Source: Chitinophaga varians | Lineage (GTDB): Bacteria > Bacteroidota > Bacteroidia > Chitinophagales > Chitinophagaceae | Assembly (NCBI RefSeq): GCF_012641275.1 | Contig: NZ_JABAIA010000001.1 | Span: 620,001 to 684,000 of the forward strand | Direction: 5' to 3' | Length of the DNA stretch: 64,000 nt | Part shown: positions 17,999-27,334 of the stretch, one piece after another | How positions within the stretch are numbered: the first letter of the stretch is position 1 | Layout: every line of letters begins with the position of its first letter | The notes under the pieces: model-generated | Databases searched by the model: none | What the model saw: only the letters and a program-made list of their open reading frames with translations | Told to the model about the DNA's origin: nothing | Translations under genes and position numbers: made by a program

Positions 17999-20497
17999 AT
18001 GCTGGTGAATCCCTTTTCTGGCAATAGTTCCAGGAGCCTGCCACTAGAAGATGGAATGGATGACCATACCGGTTTTCCCCAACAGAAAGCACTCGACATC
18101 ATTACGGCCCTGCATACCAGCTTTGCAGACAACAAGCCCGCACAGGTGTGCCAGGCACTGCTGCTCGAACTGATCACCCTCACCGGCAGCGAAGGCGGTT
18201 TTATGGGCGCTATGGAAAAAGACTATTTTCATGAACCATACCTGGAAGTACAGGCCATCATCAATATCCAATGGCACGCCAACGTACAGCAATACTTCGG
18301 TGCCCGCCTCGAACGCGGACAACATTTCACCAATATGGACACCCTCTTTGGTAGAGTGTTAAACGAAGGAGAGCCCGTGCTCAGCAACCATCCGGAAAAA
18401 GATGAACCACACCATCCTGCCGTATTCCGGGCCTTTCTGGGCATCCCGATCTGCCATCATGGTGACACCATCGGTATGATAGGACTGGTCAACAAACCCG
18501 GTGGATACCATCCGTCACTCATATCCTTGCTGCAACCTGTCGCGCTGACATACGGTGCGCTGTTGCATACCTATCGTACCCATTGCAGCCGGGAAAGCCT
18601 GGAAATGACCAATCAGCAGCTGGTCACCGAACTGCATGCCTTTACCTCCTCTCTCGATGATATTGTATTTGAGCTCGATGAAAACCTGGTGTTTACCCGT
18701 GTCTGGTGCAACCAGCAGCACCTGTTGTTTTTCCCGGAAGATGAAATACTGGGCAAATGCATGATGGATTTCGTGGGAGAACATGCCAATGCTTTCCTCC
18801 AACTGACGGACACACTGCTCCGCACCGGCGATCCGCAATATTATGAATATGCCGACATCCGGCAGGACATGCCTTACTGGTACGCTGTGAAAATGCGCCT
18901 GATGCCCGCCAGCGACAGCTCTCCGCGCCGTGTCCTGCTGTTCATACAAAACATCACCCAGCGTAAAAGAAGTGAACTGGAGCTGCGGCAAGTCAATGCA
19001 GACTACGCCCGGAACATAGAGATACTCGATATCACCCAGCAGATGGCACTGATCGGTGGCTGGGAATTCAGCCTCGTGACCGGACAGGTGTTCTGGACCA
19101 AACAGGTATACACGCTGCGTGAGCTGCCGGAGAACTTTACCGCTATCTACAATGACCTGGTCTTCTATCATCCGGAAGACAGGCACCTGCTGGAAGAAGC
19201 GCAGATACAGCTGCTCCGTCACCATCAGCCTTATTGCATCGATCTGCGGCATATTTCCGCCAAAGGCACTGTCAAATGGGTACGCACCACCGGGATACCC
19301 GTATTCCATCATGAAAAGGTGAACGCTTTCCGCGGCATCATCATGGATATCGACAAACAGAAAAAGTCAGAGATAGAACTGGAAAACGCCGCCAAAAGCA
19401 GAAGCGAATTCCTGTCAGTGATGAGCCATGAAATAAGGACGCCGCTCAACGCTATCATCGGCATCGCCGGTATCCTCCGTGAGCAGCCCGGCGCATTGCA
19501 CCCGGAGCTGTTGCAGAACCTGCATTTCTCCGCCAACCACCTCCTGGGCCTCGTCAACGATATCCTCGACCTCAGTAAAATTGAAGCAGGGAAAGTTATC
19601 CTGGAATATATCCCTTTCGATCTGCACGACCTGATACAGGGCATCACCGGCAACTATCAGCCACTCGCGGCAGCCAAAGGGCTGCAACTGTATACCCGCA
19701 TCGATGCCGGTATCCCGCAACAGGTGCTGGGTGACCCGGTACGCCTCGGACAAATCCTCAATAACCTCGTTAACAACGCGGTAAAATTCACCAATGACGG
19801 ATATATCAGCCTGGAGCTGTTACCGGAGAAGTCCGACCATCATTATGTGAACATCTGCTTTAAAATAACAGATACCGGTATCGGCATACAGCCCGAATTA
19901 CAAGGCCGTATTTTTGACACCTTTGTACAGGGAGATTCCGCCACTACCCGGGAATATGGCGGCACCGGCCTCGGTTTGTCCATCACCCGCAAACTGGTGG
20001 AACTGATGAACAGCCACATCTCGGTGGAAAGTCAACCCCAGCAGGGCACCACCTTCCGCTTCTCCATTACGTTCGCCCTTCCCGACGCCAATACCGAACC
20101 TGCGCCGGCCGCCACTATCGACCCGGCCAATATGCTCACCGGCAGACGGGTGCTCATCGTGGAAGACAATAAGATCAACCGCCAGGTGATGCAGCTGCAG
20201 CTCAATAAAACCGGGGCCGACGTAACACTGGCGGTCAACGGAAAAGAAGCCGTCGCCAAAATGCAGGAACAATCTTTCGACGGCGTCATGCTTGACCTCC
20301 ACATGCCTGAAATGAACGGTTATGAAACCATTCCGTGGATACGCCGCCTGCAGCCCAATGCCTTCATCATTGTGCTGACCGCCGATATCATGCCTGACGC
20401 CTCAGAACAGCTGCGGCAACTGGAAGTGAAAGACATGCTTCCCAAACCCTATAAAGCGGAAGACCTCTACCGGATACTCCACAGGTATAAAAAATGA
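17999..20497 (+). CDS. Hybrid sensor histidine kinase/response regulator (GAF-PAS-PAS-HK-REC)
   Basis: An 832-residue soluble hybrid kinase with no membrane helix. Domains in order are GAF (about residues 25-190), a PAS-like domain (about 215-330), a second PAS/PAC domain (about 345-460), HisKA with His477 in SVMSHEIRTPLNAIIG, HATPase with NNLVNNAVKFT, DTGIGI and GGTGLGLSI, and a C-terminal receiver with Asp766 in VMLDLHMPEMNG and the Lys in LPKPYK. It senses a cytoplasmic cue of unknown nature. No separate output regulator is adjacent; bioA starts 18 nt later from its own promoter. The internal receiver suggests an Hpt phosphorelay encoded elsewhere. Confidence 0.92.
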   Translation: MLVNPFSGNSSRSLPLEDGMDDHTGFPQQKALDIITALHTSFADNKPAQVCQALLLELITLTGSEGGFMGAMEKDYFHEPYLEVQAIINIQWHANVQQYFGARLERGQHFTNMDTLFGRVLNEGEPVLSNHPEKDEPHHPAVFRAFLGIPICHHGDTIGMIGLVNKPGGYHPSLISLLQPVALTYGALLHTYRTHCSRESLEMTNQQLVTELHAFTSSLDDIVFELDENLVFTRVWCNQQHLLFFPEDEILGKCMMDFVGEHANAFLQLTDTLLRTGDPQYYEYADIRQDMPYWYAVKMRLMPASDSSPRRVLLFIQNITQRKRSELELRQVNADYARNIEILDITQQMALIGGWEFSLVTGQVFWTKQVYTLRELPENFTAIYNDLVFYHPEDRHLLEEAQIQLLRHHQPYCIDLRHISAKGTVKWVRTTGIPVFHHEKVNAFRGIIMDIDKQKKSEIELENAAKSRSEFLSVMSHEIRTPLNAIIGIAGILREQPGALHPELLQNLHFSANHLLGLVNDILDLSKIEAGKVILEYIPFDLHDLIQGITGNYQPLAAAKGLQLYTRIDAGIPQQVLGDPVRLGQILNNLVNNAVKFTNDGYISLELLPEKSDHHYVNICFKITDTGIGIQPELQGRIFDTFVQGDSATTREYGGTGLGLSITRKLVELMNSHISVESQPQQGTTFRFSITFALPDANTEPAPAATIDPANMLTGRRVLIVEDNKINRQVMQLQLNKTGADVTLAVNGKEAVAKMQEQSFDGVMLDLHMPEMNGYETIPWIRRLQPNAFIIVLTADIMPDASEQLRQLEVKDMLPKPYKAEDLYRILHRYKK

Positions 20498-20503
20498 ATT
20501 ACC

Positions 20504-20511
20504 TACATTTG
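20504..20511 (+). promoter_or_regulatory. -7 box (TACATTTG) four bases before the bioA ATG
   Basis: TACATTTG-CGGC-ATG. A start site a few bases after the box would make the bioA mRNA leaderless. The same arrangement is seen upstream of pcm (49541) and of the gene at 55177. Confidence 0.6.
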
Positions 20512-20515
20512 CGGC

Positions 20516-21808
20516 ATGTCAACAGCTAAAGGAAACCTGTCTGCCAGAGACCTCGAAGTGATCTGGCACCCATATACCCAGATGCAGACCGCTCCTGCTC
20601 CTATCGGTATTGTTCGTGGCGAAGGCGCCTGTTTGTATGATGAAGACAACAATGCTTATATAGATGCCACCTCCAGCTGGTGGGTCAATATTCACGGACA
20701 TGCACATCCGCATATCGCGCAGCAGCTGGCAGCGCAGGCGTTGCAGTTACAGCATTGCATCTTCGCCGGCTATACCCATCCGCCGGCCGTCAACCTGGCG
20801 GAAAGGCTGCTGCAGCTGTTACCTTCCAACCAGCGTCGCGTATTCTACTCTGACAACGGTTCCACCGCCGTGGAAGTGGCCATTAAAATGGCGTTGCAGT
20901 ACTGGCATAACAAAGGACAACGCAGACATAAAATCATCGCTTTTAAAAACGCCTATCACGGCGATACCTTCGGCGCCATGAGCGTCAGCGGCCGCAGCGT
21001 GTTCACCCGCGTGTTCGATGATTTTCTTTTTGAAGTCCATTTCCTGGACGTGCCCACGGCAGATAATGCACAGGACCTCATTGCCTCCATTGCTGCGCAA
21101 CAGCCGGACGAGGTGGCGGCCTTTATCTTTGAGCCGCTGCTGCAAGGCTCCGGCGGCATGGTCATGTACGATATCGCCGGATTTGAACAGCTCCTGCAAT
21201 ATTGCCGGCAACAAAATGTCCTGCTCATCGCCGATGAAGTAATGACCGGCTTCGGCAGGACAGGGAAAAATTTCGCCATGGAATACATGCAGACCGCTCC
21301 GGACATGATATGCCTCTCCAAAGGGCTCACCGGCGGCAGTATGGCACTGGGCATCACCACCTGCACCAGCGATATCTATGAAGCGTTTCTCTCCGATGAC
21401 AAGCTGAAAACACTGTTCCACGGGCACTCCTTTACCGCCAATCCGCTGGCATGCACCGTGGCGCTCGCCAGCCTCGACCTCTTCGTGGACCCGGCCTGTG
21501 CGCTCAACCGCCAACGGATACACGAAAATCACAGCCAGTTCCTCAAAGAACTGAAACAGCTGCCCATGGTTAAAAATCCCCGGCTTTTAGGGACCATCCT
21601 GGCATTTGAACTGGTCACAGACAACGCGGACGGTTATACGAACCAGCTGGCGGACCATCTTCACCGCTTTTTCCGGGCCAAACGCATTATGCTGCGGCCA
21701 TTGGGCAATACATTGTACATCCTGCCGCCTTACTGTATTACAGATGAACAGCTGACAGTTGTATACGGCAGTATCCGCGAACTTGTAGCGTCCCTTCAAC
21801 CGGCATAA
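20516..21808 (+). CDS. bioA: Adenosylmethionine-8-amino-7-oxononanoate aminotransferase
   Basis: A 430-residue class-III PLP aminotransferase that makes 7,8-diaminopelargonate in biotin synthesis, using S-adenosylmethionine as amino donor. BioA hallmarks are the N-terminal IWHPYTQMQ, SSWWVNIHGHAHPHI near residue 55, NAYHGDTFGAMSVSGRSVF, IADEVMTGFGRTG, and the PLP lysine Lys269 in CLSKGLTGG. Length is normal. No other biotin gene is within the window, so the pathway is split in this genome. It is preceded by a very close -7 box and followed by a strong bidirectional terminator. Confidence 0.95.
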   Translation: MSTAKGNLSARDLEVIWHPYTQMQTAPAPIGIVRGEGACLYDEDNNAYIDATSSWWVNIHGHAHPHIAQQLAAQALQLQHCIFAGYTHPPAVNLAERLLQLLPSNQRRVFYSDNGSTAVEVAIKMALQYWHNKGQRRHKIIAFKNAYHGDTFGAMSVSGRSVFTRVFDDFLFEVHFLDVPTADNAQDLIASIAAQQPDEVAAFIFEPLLQGSGGMVMYDIAGFEQLLQYCRQQNVLLIADEVMTGFGRTGKNFAMEYMQTAPDMICLSKGLTGGSMALGITTCTSDIYEAFLSDDKLKTLFHGHSFTANPLACTVALASLDLFVDPACALNRQRIHENHSQFLKELKQLPMVKNPRLLGTILAFELVTDNADGYTNQLADHLHRFFRAKRIMLRPLGNTLYILPPYCITDEQLTVVYGSIRELVASLQPA

Positions 21809-21850
21809 AAAAACAAGCGGCGAAGAGGTTATCTTCGCCGCTTGTTTTTT
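21808..21850. terminator. Bidirectional terminator between bioA and the DUF2911 gene
   Basis: AAACAAGCGGCGAAGA and TCTTCGCCGCTTGTTT form a ~16-bp stem flanked by A-run and T-run, serving both convergent genes. Confidence 0.9.
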
Positions 21851-21864
21851 ATCCTTCAAAAAAA

Positions 21865-22359
21865 TCACTTCACTGGTACAGATACTTTGGTATCGTCCCA
21901 TTCAAATACCACCGCATTGCCAGGCAGGGTGAAAGTCAGTTTTTCCACTGGTGTTTTCAGCGTTTCGCGGGGTACTTTTACAGATACCACGTCTTCGCCT
22001 TTGTTTTTCTCGTAGTCATAGGCGCCCCACTGGCCCAGTTTACCGTTCAGGATCACGGTCCATGTTTTGGCGTCCGGGATGCTGAAGAAAGTGTACGTGC
22101 CTGCTTTCACTGGTTTACCACCAAATACCACATCTTTCTTGAAAGTGATTTCAGTAGCTTCATCAGCGCCGGTACGCCATACTTTTCCAAAAGGTTCCAG
22201 GGTACCGAATATCACCCTTCCTTTTTTGGACGGCTGGCCATAGACCACTTTAATGTCTTTATTTTCTACGTTTACATGTGGGCTTTTTCTGGCTTTCTCC
22301 TGAGCAAAACCGAGTGTGGTGGCCATACAGAAAAAAGCAGCCAATAAAAGGTGTTTCAT
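21865..22359 (-). CDS. DUF2911 family secreted protein
   Basis: A 164-residue exported protein. The reading frame opens at 22428, but ATG 22359 gives a clean signal peptide (MKHLLLAAFFCMATTLGFAQ) and is preferred. The mature part matches the DUF2911 pattern: KVVYGQPSKKGRVIFG, FGKVWRTGADEATEI, VKAGTYTFFSIPD and WGAYDYEKNKGEDV. The function of DUF2911 is unknown; the protein is periplasmic or surface-exposed. It is the last of a minus-strand series with two SRPBCC proteins and an ABC-2 permease, although a ~120-nt gap separates it from them. Confidence 0.85.
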   Translation of the reverse strand: MKHLLLAAFFCMATTLGFAQEKARKSPHVNVENKDIKVVYGQPSKKGRVIFGTLEPFGKVWRTGADEATEITFKKDVVFGGKPVKAGTYTFFSIPDAKTWTVILNGKLGQWGAYDYEKNKGEDVVSVKVPRETLKTPVEKLTFTLPGNAVVFEWDDTKVSVPVK

Positions 22360-22482
22360 TGCAGATGTAGTTTTTTGTGTTGTGGAATAAGGTAATAACA
22401 ACAATTTAGAACTATTACACTGCTCCACCTTTATTTATTGGATAAATGGTAAAATAAATAAATTTAAAAATTCCTCCTTTGA

Positions 22483-23013
22483 TCACGGGTGCTCGCAGAG
22501 GTGGCTCAGACGGGTAAGGCCATCGGCCATGGCCGGGCCGTAGATGCGGTCTGCCAGAAATCCCCGGAGTTTCCACCAGGGCGCCAGGCCCAGTTTTATT
22601 TCCATGTGCCAGAAGATCGCGGTGGCTTTACCATCGGCGGTGGTTTTCAGTTCAATGCCCCCTTTCACCGGACGCATATTTTTGATGTCCAGGGTATAAT
22701 GTACGCCTTTGTCAGGCTCACTGCCGGTAATAGTGACTTTGCCGCTGTTGAATTTCCCATCCCAGGAATAGCTGGCGCCGGTACCGGCGGTCTGTGCAGA
22801 AAATACCAGTTGAGCGGTGGTATCAGGACGGCTCCACGGGTTCCAGTTTTCCCAGGCCCTGAGGTTATTGACCTGTGCATATACCGAATCGATGGGCGCC
22901 TGGATCACCCCGGTACGCTCTACCACCGCGGTAGAGGGGAACATCAGCGATAACAGAAACACAAACATGCCCAGTACAACGATGCTGATGCCTAACAATT
23001 TAAAAAGACGCAT
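22483..23013 (-). CDS. SRPBCC family protein (membrane-anchored), copy 2
   Basis: A 176-residue protein with one N-terminal membrane helix (LLGISIVVLGMFVFLLSLMF) followed by a START/polyketide-cyclase-like SRPBCC domain. Visible marks are the strand and helix VERTGVIQAPIDSVYAQVNN, WENWNPWSRPD, and a C-terminal helix near PWWKLRGFLADRIYG. Such domains bind hydrophobic ligands; no ligand can be named. It begins 8 nt after the stop of a close paralogue (23022-23555), so the two are probably co-translated products of a tandem duplication. Confidence 0.82.
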   Translation of the reverse strand: MRLFKLLGISIVVLGMFVFLLSLMFPSTAVVERTGVIQAPIDSVYAQVNNLRAWENWNPWSRPDTTAQLVFSAQTAGTGASYSWDGKFNSGKVTITGSEPDKGVHYTLDIKNMRPVKGGIELKTTADGKATAIFWHMEIKLGLAPWWKLRGFLADRIYGPAMADGLTRLSHLCEHP

Positions 23014-23021
23014 AATGCTGA

Positions 23022-23555
23022 TTAATTACGAACTACTAATCGTTTTATTCCTTCCAGTCCCTTTTCGAAGTCCTGGCCCACCCATTTATCCATCATCAGT
23101 CCCATTACTTTGCGCAACGGATGCTGGCCCATGTTACAGGTCATGCTCCAGCTCACCAGCGTACCTTCCCCTACAGGGTCCAGCCGGAATGTGCCTTTGG
23201 CAATACCTACCCGCATAAAATCGGTGTCTGTGGCGATGTACTGCTCCGGCCTGGATTCCGTAATGGTCATATGCCCCGTCCCAATGTTGCGGTTATGGCT
23301 CTTCCAGCTGTAACTGGCGCCGGCGCCGCTGTCTTTTTCCCCATAGGTAATAGAGATGTCAGGGTCCTGCTCTTTCCAGGGCGACCACAGCTCCCAGTTG
23401 CGTACAACGTTGATTAACGGGAAAATCCTGTCTGCCGGTGCAGCAATTATGAGGGAACGCTCCACTTTGACCACAGGGGGAAGAAACAAGCTGAATATGA
23501 AAAGCCCCAATACCAGGACGATCAACGCCCCCAGAAGAATAAAAAAGGCCTGCAT
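23022..23555 (-). CDS. SRPBCC family protein (membrane-anchored), copy 1
   Basis: A 177-residue protein with the same plan as its neighbour: an N-terminal helix (ILLGALIVLVLGLFIFSLFL), then an SRPBCC domain with VERSLIIAAPADRIFPLINV, WELWSPWKEQDPD and a C-terminal helix containing GLMMDKWVGQDFEKGL. The shared WxxWxPW motif and equal length show common descent. A promoter with -7 box TAGCTTTG and TTG at -33 (21-nt spacing) lies 20 nt upstream, within the end of the ABC-2 permease gene, so this pair can be expressed on its own. Ligand unknown. Confidence 0.83.
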   Translation of the reverse strand: MQAFFILLGALIVLVLGLFIFSLFLPPVVKVERSLIIAAPADRIFPLINVVRNWELWSPWKEQDPDISITYGEKDSGAGASYSWKSHNRNIGTGHMTITESRPEQYIATDTDFMRVGIAKGTFRLDPVGEGTLVSWSMTCNMGQHPLRKVMGLMMDKWVGQDFEKGLEGIKRLVVRN

Positions 23556-23575
23556 GTAGCTGATTTTAGGTAAGC

Positions 23576-23607
23576 CAAAGCTAACGAAAAAACCCAGCTA
23601 CTCCCAA
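23576..23607 (-). promoter_or_regulatory. Promoter of the tandem SRPBCC genes
   Basis: On the minus strand TTG (23605-23607), a 21-nt spacer, and TAGCTTTG (23576-23583), 20 nt before ATG 23555. Both elements fit the Bacteroidota consensus. Confidence 0.65.
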
Positions 23608-24704
23608 CGGAATACTTTAACGGCTACCGCATACACTACTACGCCCCAAAGGGTCAATATAGCGATGTCCCAGCCCACATGCCACAGATGTTGCCCTTCA
23701 AAGGCCACTTTGCGCAGTGCGTCAATGAGATAGGTCAGCGGCATTACCTTGCAGACAGGCTGCAGCCAGGCAGGGAAAGAATCTATCGGGAAAAAAGTGC
23801 CTGCCAGCAGGAACTGCGGCAATGTCACAATATTGGCCAGTGGCGGAATAGTGCTTTCGTTTTTAGCAATGCTGCTTACCACAAATCCGAAGCCCATGAA
23901 TACCAGCAGCCCGAAAACAGACAGCACCAGCATCTCCATAAAGGTGGCCCAGCCGTGTACCAGCGTAAAACCGAAAGCAAAATGGCCCAGCCCGATGATT
24001 ACCACAGAGCTGATCAGCTGGAAGATCATACGGCTGAAAGCCTCTGCCAGCACTATATAGGTACGTTTGATCGGAGTGGCGAAAAAACGTTTTAATACCA
24101 GTGTTTGTCTTAAACTGTAAAAGAGAAAGGCGGTGCCGAACACAGCGGCGCTCATCAACGCAAAACCAAGCTGGCCGGGCAAAATAAAATCAATGGTCTT
24201 GAAAACACGGCCGGGTATCTCTTCGGTGGTGAAAGTCGCCACGGAAGCGCGTGGATAAACATGATCATCGATACGCGCCGCCACTTCCTTCAGCACAGAC
24301 ATCAAAATGGCTTTTTTGTTGGCATCAGAGGCCGTGGAGGTCCTGACATTCACCAGGAAATGAGGCAGGCTGTCAGCCCCCTGCTGAGGCACAATATTCA
24401 GGATGGCAGTAATACGGCCCTTCTTCAGATCATCTTCCATCTCTGCTGCAGGCTGGTCACTGACCAGTTTCAGCGTTTTCACCTTTGACAGCCCTTCATA
24501 AAACCGGCTGTTGATATCAGTATGCCTGTCCACGCCCACTTTCACGGATACACTGCCGCCACCAATAAATCCGAATACCAGAATGAACACAAGCGGGAAT
24601 CCCAGGCTAAAAACCACCGCGGAAGGGCTTCTGAAAATACCTCTTAAACTTCCTTTTGTTATAGCCAGCATGGCCCTCCATTGGCTGTACTTCACTCCAT
24701 TCAT
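23598..24704 (-). CDS. ABC-2 type transporter permease without adjacent ATPase
   Basis: A 368-residue ABC-2 permease. One N-terminal helix (SAVVFSLGFPLVFILVFGFI) and a ~140-residue extracytoplasmic domain precede five C-terminal helices, with the family pattern LAEAFSRMIFQLISS and the signature NIVTLPQFLLAGTFFPIDSFPAWLQ. Length and topology fit drug- or lipid-exporting permeases of the YhhJ/YbhS type. The ATP-binding partner normally lies next door but is absent in this window. The 298-nt region upstream, to the sppA stop, contains no gene. Confidence 0.88.
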   Translation of the reverse strand: MNGVKYSQWRAMLAITKGSLRGIFRSPSAVVFSLGFPLVFILVFGFIGGGSVSVKVGVDRHTDINSRFYEGLSKVKTLKLVSDQPAAEMEDDLKKGRITAILNIVPQQGADSLPHFLVNVRTSTASDANKKAILMSVLKEVAARIDDHVYPRASVATFTTEEIPGRVFKTIDFILPGQLGFALMSAAVFGTAFLFYSLRQTLVLKRFFATPIKRTYIVLAEAFSRMIFQLISSVVIIGLGHFAFGFTLVHGWATFMEMLVLSVFGLLVFMGFGFVVSSIAKNESTIPPLANIVTLPQFLLAGTFFPIDSFPAWLQPVCKVMPLTYLIDALRKVAFEGQHLWHVGWDIAILTLWGVVVYAVAVKVFRWE

Positions 24705-24945
24705 CTGAGTCTCGTTTGTTAAAAAATCCCGTAAAACTACTCAAAAAATTAACGTCCTTTCCGATTTTTCATGCTTCATACCCGCAGTCTGGCCGGAAAA
24801 ATGTTCCTTTTAGGTGTTTTTCTCCCCTTTTCGTTCATTTTTCATCATTTTTTGATGATTTTTTGCTGCTTTTAATCTCTTTTAATGATTTTCCGGGAGA
24901 TGCCCCAGCAATTTTTAAGTGGATTTTAATATCAGTTAACGCCAT

Positions 24946-24980
24946 AAAAAAGGGGGATGAACAACAGTTGTTCATCCCCC
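24946..24980 (-). terminator. Terminator of sppA
   Basis: GGGGGATGAACAAC / GTTGTTCATCCCCC (24952-24980) is followed on the minus strand by a run of six to seven T. It lies 22 nt after the sppA stop. Confidence 0.85.
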
Positions 24981-25002
24981 GGTATATTAAAATCTGATCG
25001 TC

Positions 25003-26754
25003 TTAAAACCTGTACACGAAAGGCAGTTTAGCCTGTACATCGCCAGGTATGTGCTGGATAGCCTTCAGTTGCTGGTACAGATCGTAGTTCACGCCCATTT
25101 CTCTTTTCACCATAGTGGCCTGTACTTCCCCGCCTACGTTTTTCAGTAACCGGGACAGCTTATCCTTGATTTCCGGGTATTCCACCATTCTGTATTCTGA
25201 CACCTTTGCCAGGCGGGCGGCGCAGTTCAGGGCTTCATTCAGGCCACCGATACGGTCCACCAGTCCAAGGCGCAGCGCATCTGTACCGCTCCATACGCGG
25301 CCCTGCGCGATGCTGTCCACCACAGCGGCGTTCAGCTTACGGCCGGCCACCACCCGGGATTTGAACGAAGCATAAATGCTGTCCACACCATCCTGGATAA
25401 AACGTTTTTCCACTTCGTTCAGCGGACGGGACATGGTGCCCAGATCTGCATACGGCGCTGTTTTCACACCGTCAAATGTTACACCCAGCTTGTTTTTAAA
25501 GAAATTTTCCATGTTAAACATGATACCAAAAACACCGATGGACCCGGTCAGTGTGTTAGGCTGTGCAAAGATGCTGTCGGCCATACAGGAAATATAATAT
25601 CCGCCGGAAGCCGCATAGTCGCCCATAGACACCACCACCGGCTTTACTTTTTTAGCCAGTGACAGTTCACGCCAGATCACCTCTGAAGCCAGGGCGCTGC
25701 CGCCGCCGGAGTTAACCCGGAAAACGATCGCCTTTACTTTTTTATCTTCCCTTGCCTTACGGATATCATGGATATAACTCTCGCTGGCAATAACGTTCTG
25801 TTTATCGGATTCTCCGCTGATAATATCACCCTGGGCATAGATCACGGCGATTTTATGTTCTCCGCCGCCATTGCTCAGTGTCACAGCGCTGTTGTATTTC
25901 AGGAAAGGCACCAGGTTAAGGTCTTCATCAGATTTGATACCGGTTTTGTTTTTCAGTTCACTCACCACCTCGTCGTCATATTTAAGACCGTCCACCAATT
26001 TATATTTCAACGCGTCCGGCGCTTCGCGGATCAGGTTTTCATTGGCATAACCATGCAGGGAGGCCGTGTCCAGCTGGCGGGCCGTAGCAATGCCATTGAG
26101 GTAATTGCCATACAGGACACTCAGGAACTGATTGGTTTGTATACGGTTGGCATCTGTCATCTGTGATTCGCGGAGGGGCTCGGTCGCGCTTTTGAATTTA
26201 CCACAGTAAAAAATTTCAGGTTGTATCTCCAGTTTCTCCAGGGTCCCTTTTAAAAACGTCAGCTGGGTGGAAAAACCAGCGAAGTCAATACCGCCTTTAG
26301 GGTTAAGGTACACCTTGTCAGCCGCACTGGCCAGGTAATAACCTTGTTGCGTCATCACTTCACCATAGGCATATACAAACTTGCCGGATTTGCGGAAACG
26401 CAGGATAGCGTTGCGCAGCTCTTCGGTACCGGCAAAGCCGTTGCCGTTACCGTCCACTTTCAGGTAAATACCTTTAATGTTATCATCTGTAGCAGCATGC
26501 TGGATCAGCCTTACCGCCTGGAACAGGCCGGGAATTTCGGAAGACTCGTCTCCCATAAAAGCGGCCACGGGGTTCACAATTTTCTGTTCCTGGAATGCCT
26601 GGCTGGTCTGAATAGTGAGCACGCCATTGGGGGAAACCGTCACCGGCTCGCGGGAAATGGCTTTCCCGATAATTGCCAGCAGCACAATAAAACACAGGCC
26701 TGTAAAGACAATGAATGCCAGAAGGGCTGCAAGGAAAGTTTTAAAGAAACGCAT
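25003..26754 (-). CDS. sppA: Signal peptide peptidase SppA, 67-kDa type
   Basis: A 583-residue inner-membrane serine protease of the long, two-domain SppA type (family S49), which degrades cleaved signal peptides. An N-terminal helix (LLAFIVFTGLCFIVLLAIIG) is followed by two ClpP-like repeats. The expected catalytic Lys lies in the first half (YCGKFKSATEPLRESQ) and the Ser in the second (VVSMGDYAASGGYYIS, with LTGSIGVFG after it). The two halves combine to one active site in this family. The ATG at 26754 follows the divergent folK promoter region. Length matches E. coli SppA closely. Confidence 0.93.
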   Translation of the reverse strand: MRFFKTFLAALLAFIVFTGLCFIVLLAIIGKAISREPVTVSPNGVLTIQTSQAFQEQKIVNPVAAFMGDESSEIPGLFQAVRLIQHAATDDNIKGIYLKVDGNGNGFAGTEELRNAILRFRKSGKFVYAYGEVMTQQGYYLASAADKVYLNPKGGIDFAGFSTQLTFLKGTLEKLEIQPEIFYCGKFKSATEPLRESQMTDANRIQTNQFLSVLYGNYLNGIATARQLDTASLHGYANENLIREAPDALKYKLVDGLKYDDEVVSELKNKTGIKSDEDLNLVPFLKYNSAVTLSNGGGEHKIAVIYAQGDIISGESDKQNVIASESYIHDIRKAREDKKVKAIVFRVNSGGGSALASEVIWRELSLAKKVKPVVVSMGDYAASGGYYISCMADSIFAQPNTLTGSIGVFGIMFNMENFFKNKLGVTFDGVKTAPYADLGTMSRPLNEVEKRFIQDGVDSIYASFKSRVVAGRKLNAAVVDSIAQGRVWSGTDALRLGLVDRIGGLNEALNCAARLAKVSEYRMVEYPEIKDKLSRLLKNVGGEVQATMVKREMGVNYDLYQQLKAIQHIPGDVQAKLPFVYRF

Positions 26755-26816
26755 ACGTTTTAGTTAAATGAAAGGGAAATGGAAAGATACATTTTTTCAA
26801 AAATACGGAATATGGC

Positions 26817-26824
26817 TACTTTTG
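26817..26824 (+). promoter_or_regulatory. -7 box (TACTTTTG) for folK
   Basis: A perfect TAnnTTTG, 15 nt before ATG 26840. It lies within the longer open frame from 26768, ruling against that start. Confidence 0.6.
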
Positions 26825-26839
26825 GGCCTCAGAATATAC

Positions 26840-27334
26840 ATGAATACAGCAATATTACTTATAGGTGGCAACCTGGGCGACCGTGTAGCCAACCTGCAAA
26901 AAGCAATCGGGCACATCGCCGCAACAGCCGGAGCGGTGATAAAAACCTCCGCCTTATACCAGACAGCCCCGTGGGGCTCCGTAGACCAGCCCAATTATCT
27001 CAACCAGGGCGTTGAAATACAGACCAGTATGGACGCACTAACGTTGCTGCATACACTGCTGGACATCGAACGTCAGATCGGCCGTATCCGGCAGGAAAAA
27101 TGGGGCGCCAGGGTCATCGACATCGACCTGATCTTCTTCAACGATGAGGTCATCTCCCTCCCGGAACTGAAACTGCCGCATCCCCGGATGCACCTGCGCC
27201 AGTTTGTGCTCGTACCACTGACAGAAATAGTCCCCGAGTACATGCACCCCCTGCTGCATAAGACCGTCAGGCAGCTGCAACAGGAATGCCCGGATGACCT
27301 GAGCGCCGTTAAACTTAGCACACAAAGCCACTAA
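26840..27334 (+). CDS. folK: 2-amino-4-hydroxy-6-hydroxymethyldihydropteridine pyrophosphokinase
   Basis: A 164-residue HPPK, the folate-pathway enzyme that moves pyrophosphate from ATP to 6-hydroxymethyl-7,8-dihydropterin. The start LLIGGNLGDRVANLQKAI is the conserved N-terminal motif, TAPWGSVDQPNYLNQGVEI contains the pterin-site residues, and WGARVIDIDLIFF is the HPPK signature with the Mg-binding DxD. ATG 26840 is chosen because the -7 box lies between it and the earlier in-frame ATG. The deoxynucleoside kinase follows after a 114-nt gap that holds repeat remnants and its own promoter. Confidence 0.95.
   Translation: MNTAILLIGGNLGDRVANLQKAIGHIAATAGAVIKTSALYQTAPWGSVDQPNYLNQGVEIQTSMDALTLLHTLLDIERQIGRIRQEKWGARVIDIDLIFFNDEVISLPELKLPHPRMHLRQFVLVPLTEIVPEYMHPLLHKTVRQLQQECPDDLSAVKLSTQSH

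Noticed and set aside
24716..24997. 93-codon plus-strand frame upstream of the ABC-2 permease
   Set aside because: Low-complexity Phe/Leu/Ser-rich translation of a T-rich stretch that also contains the sppA terminator; no sign of coding.
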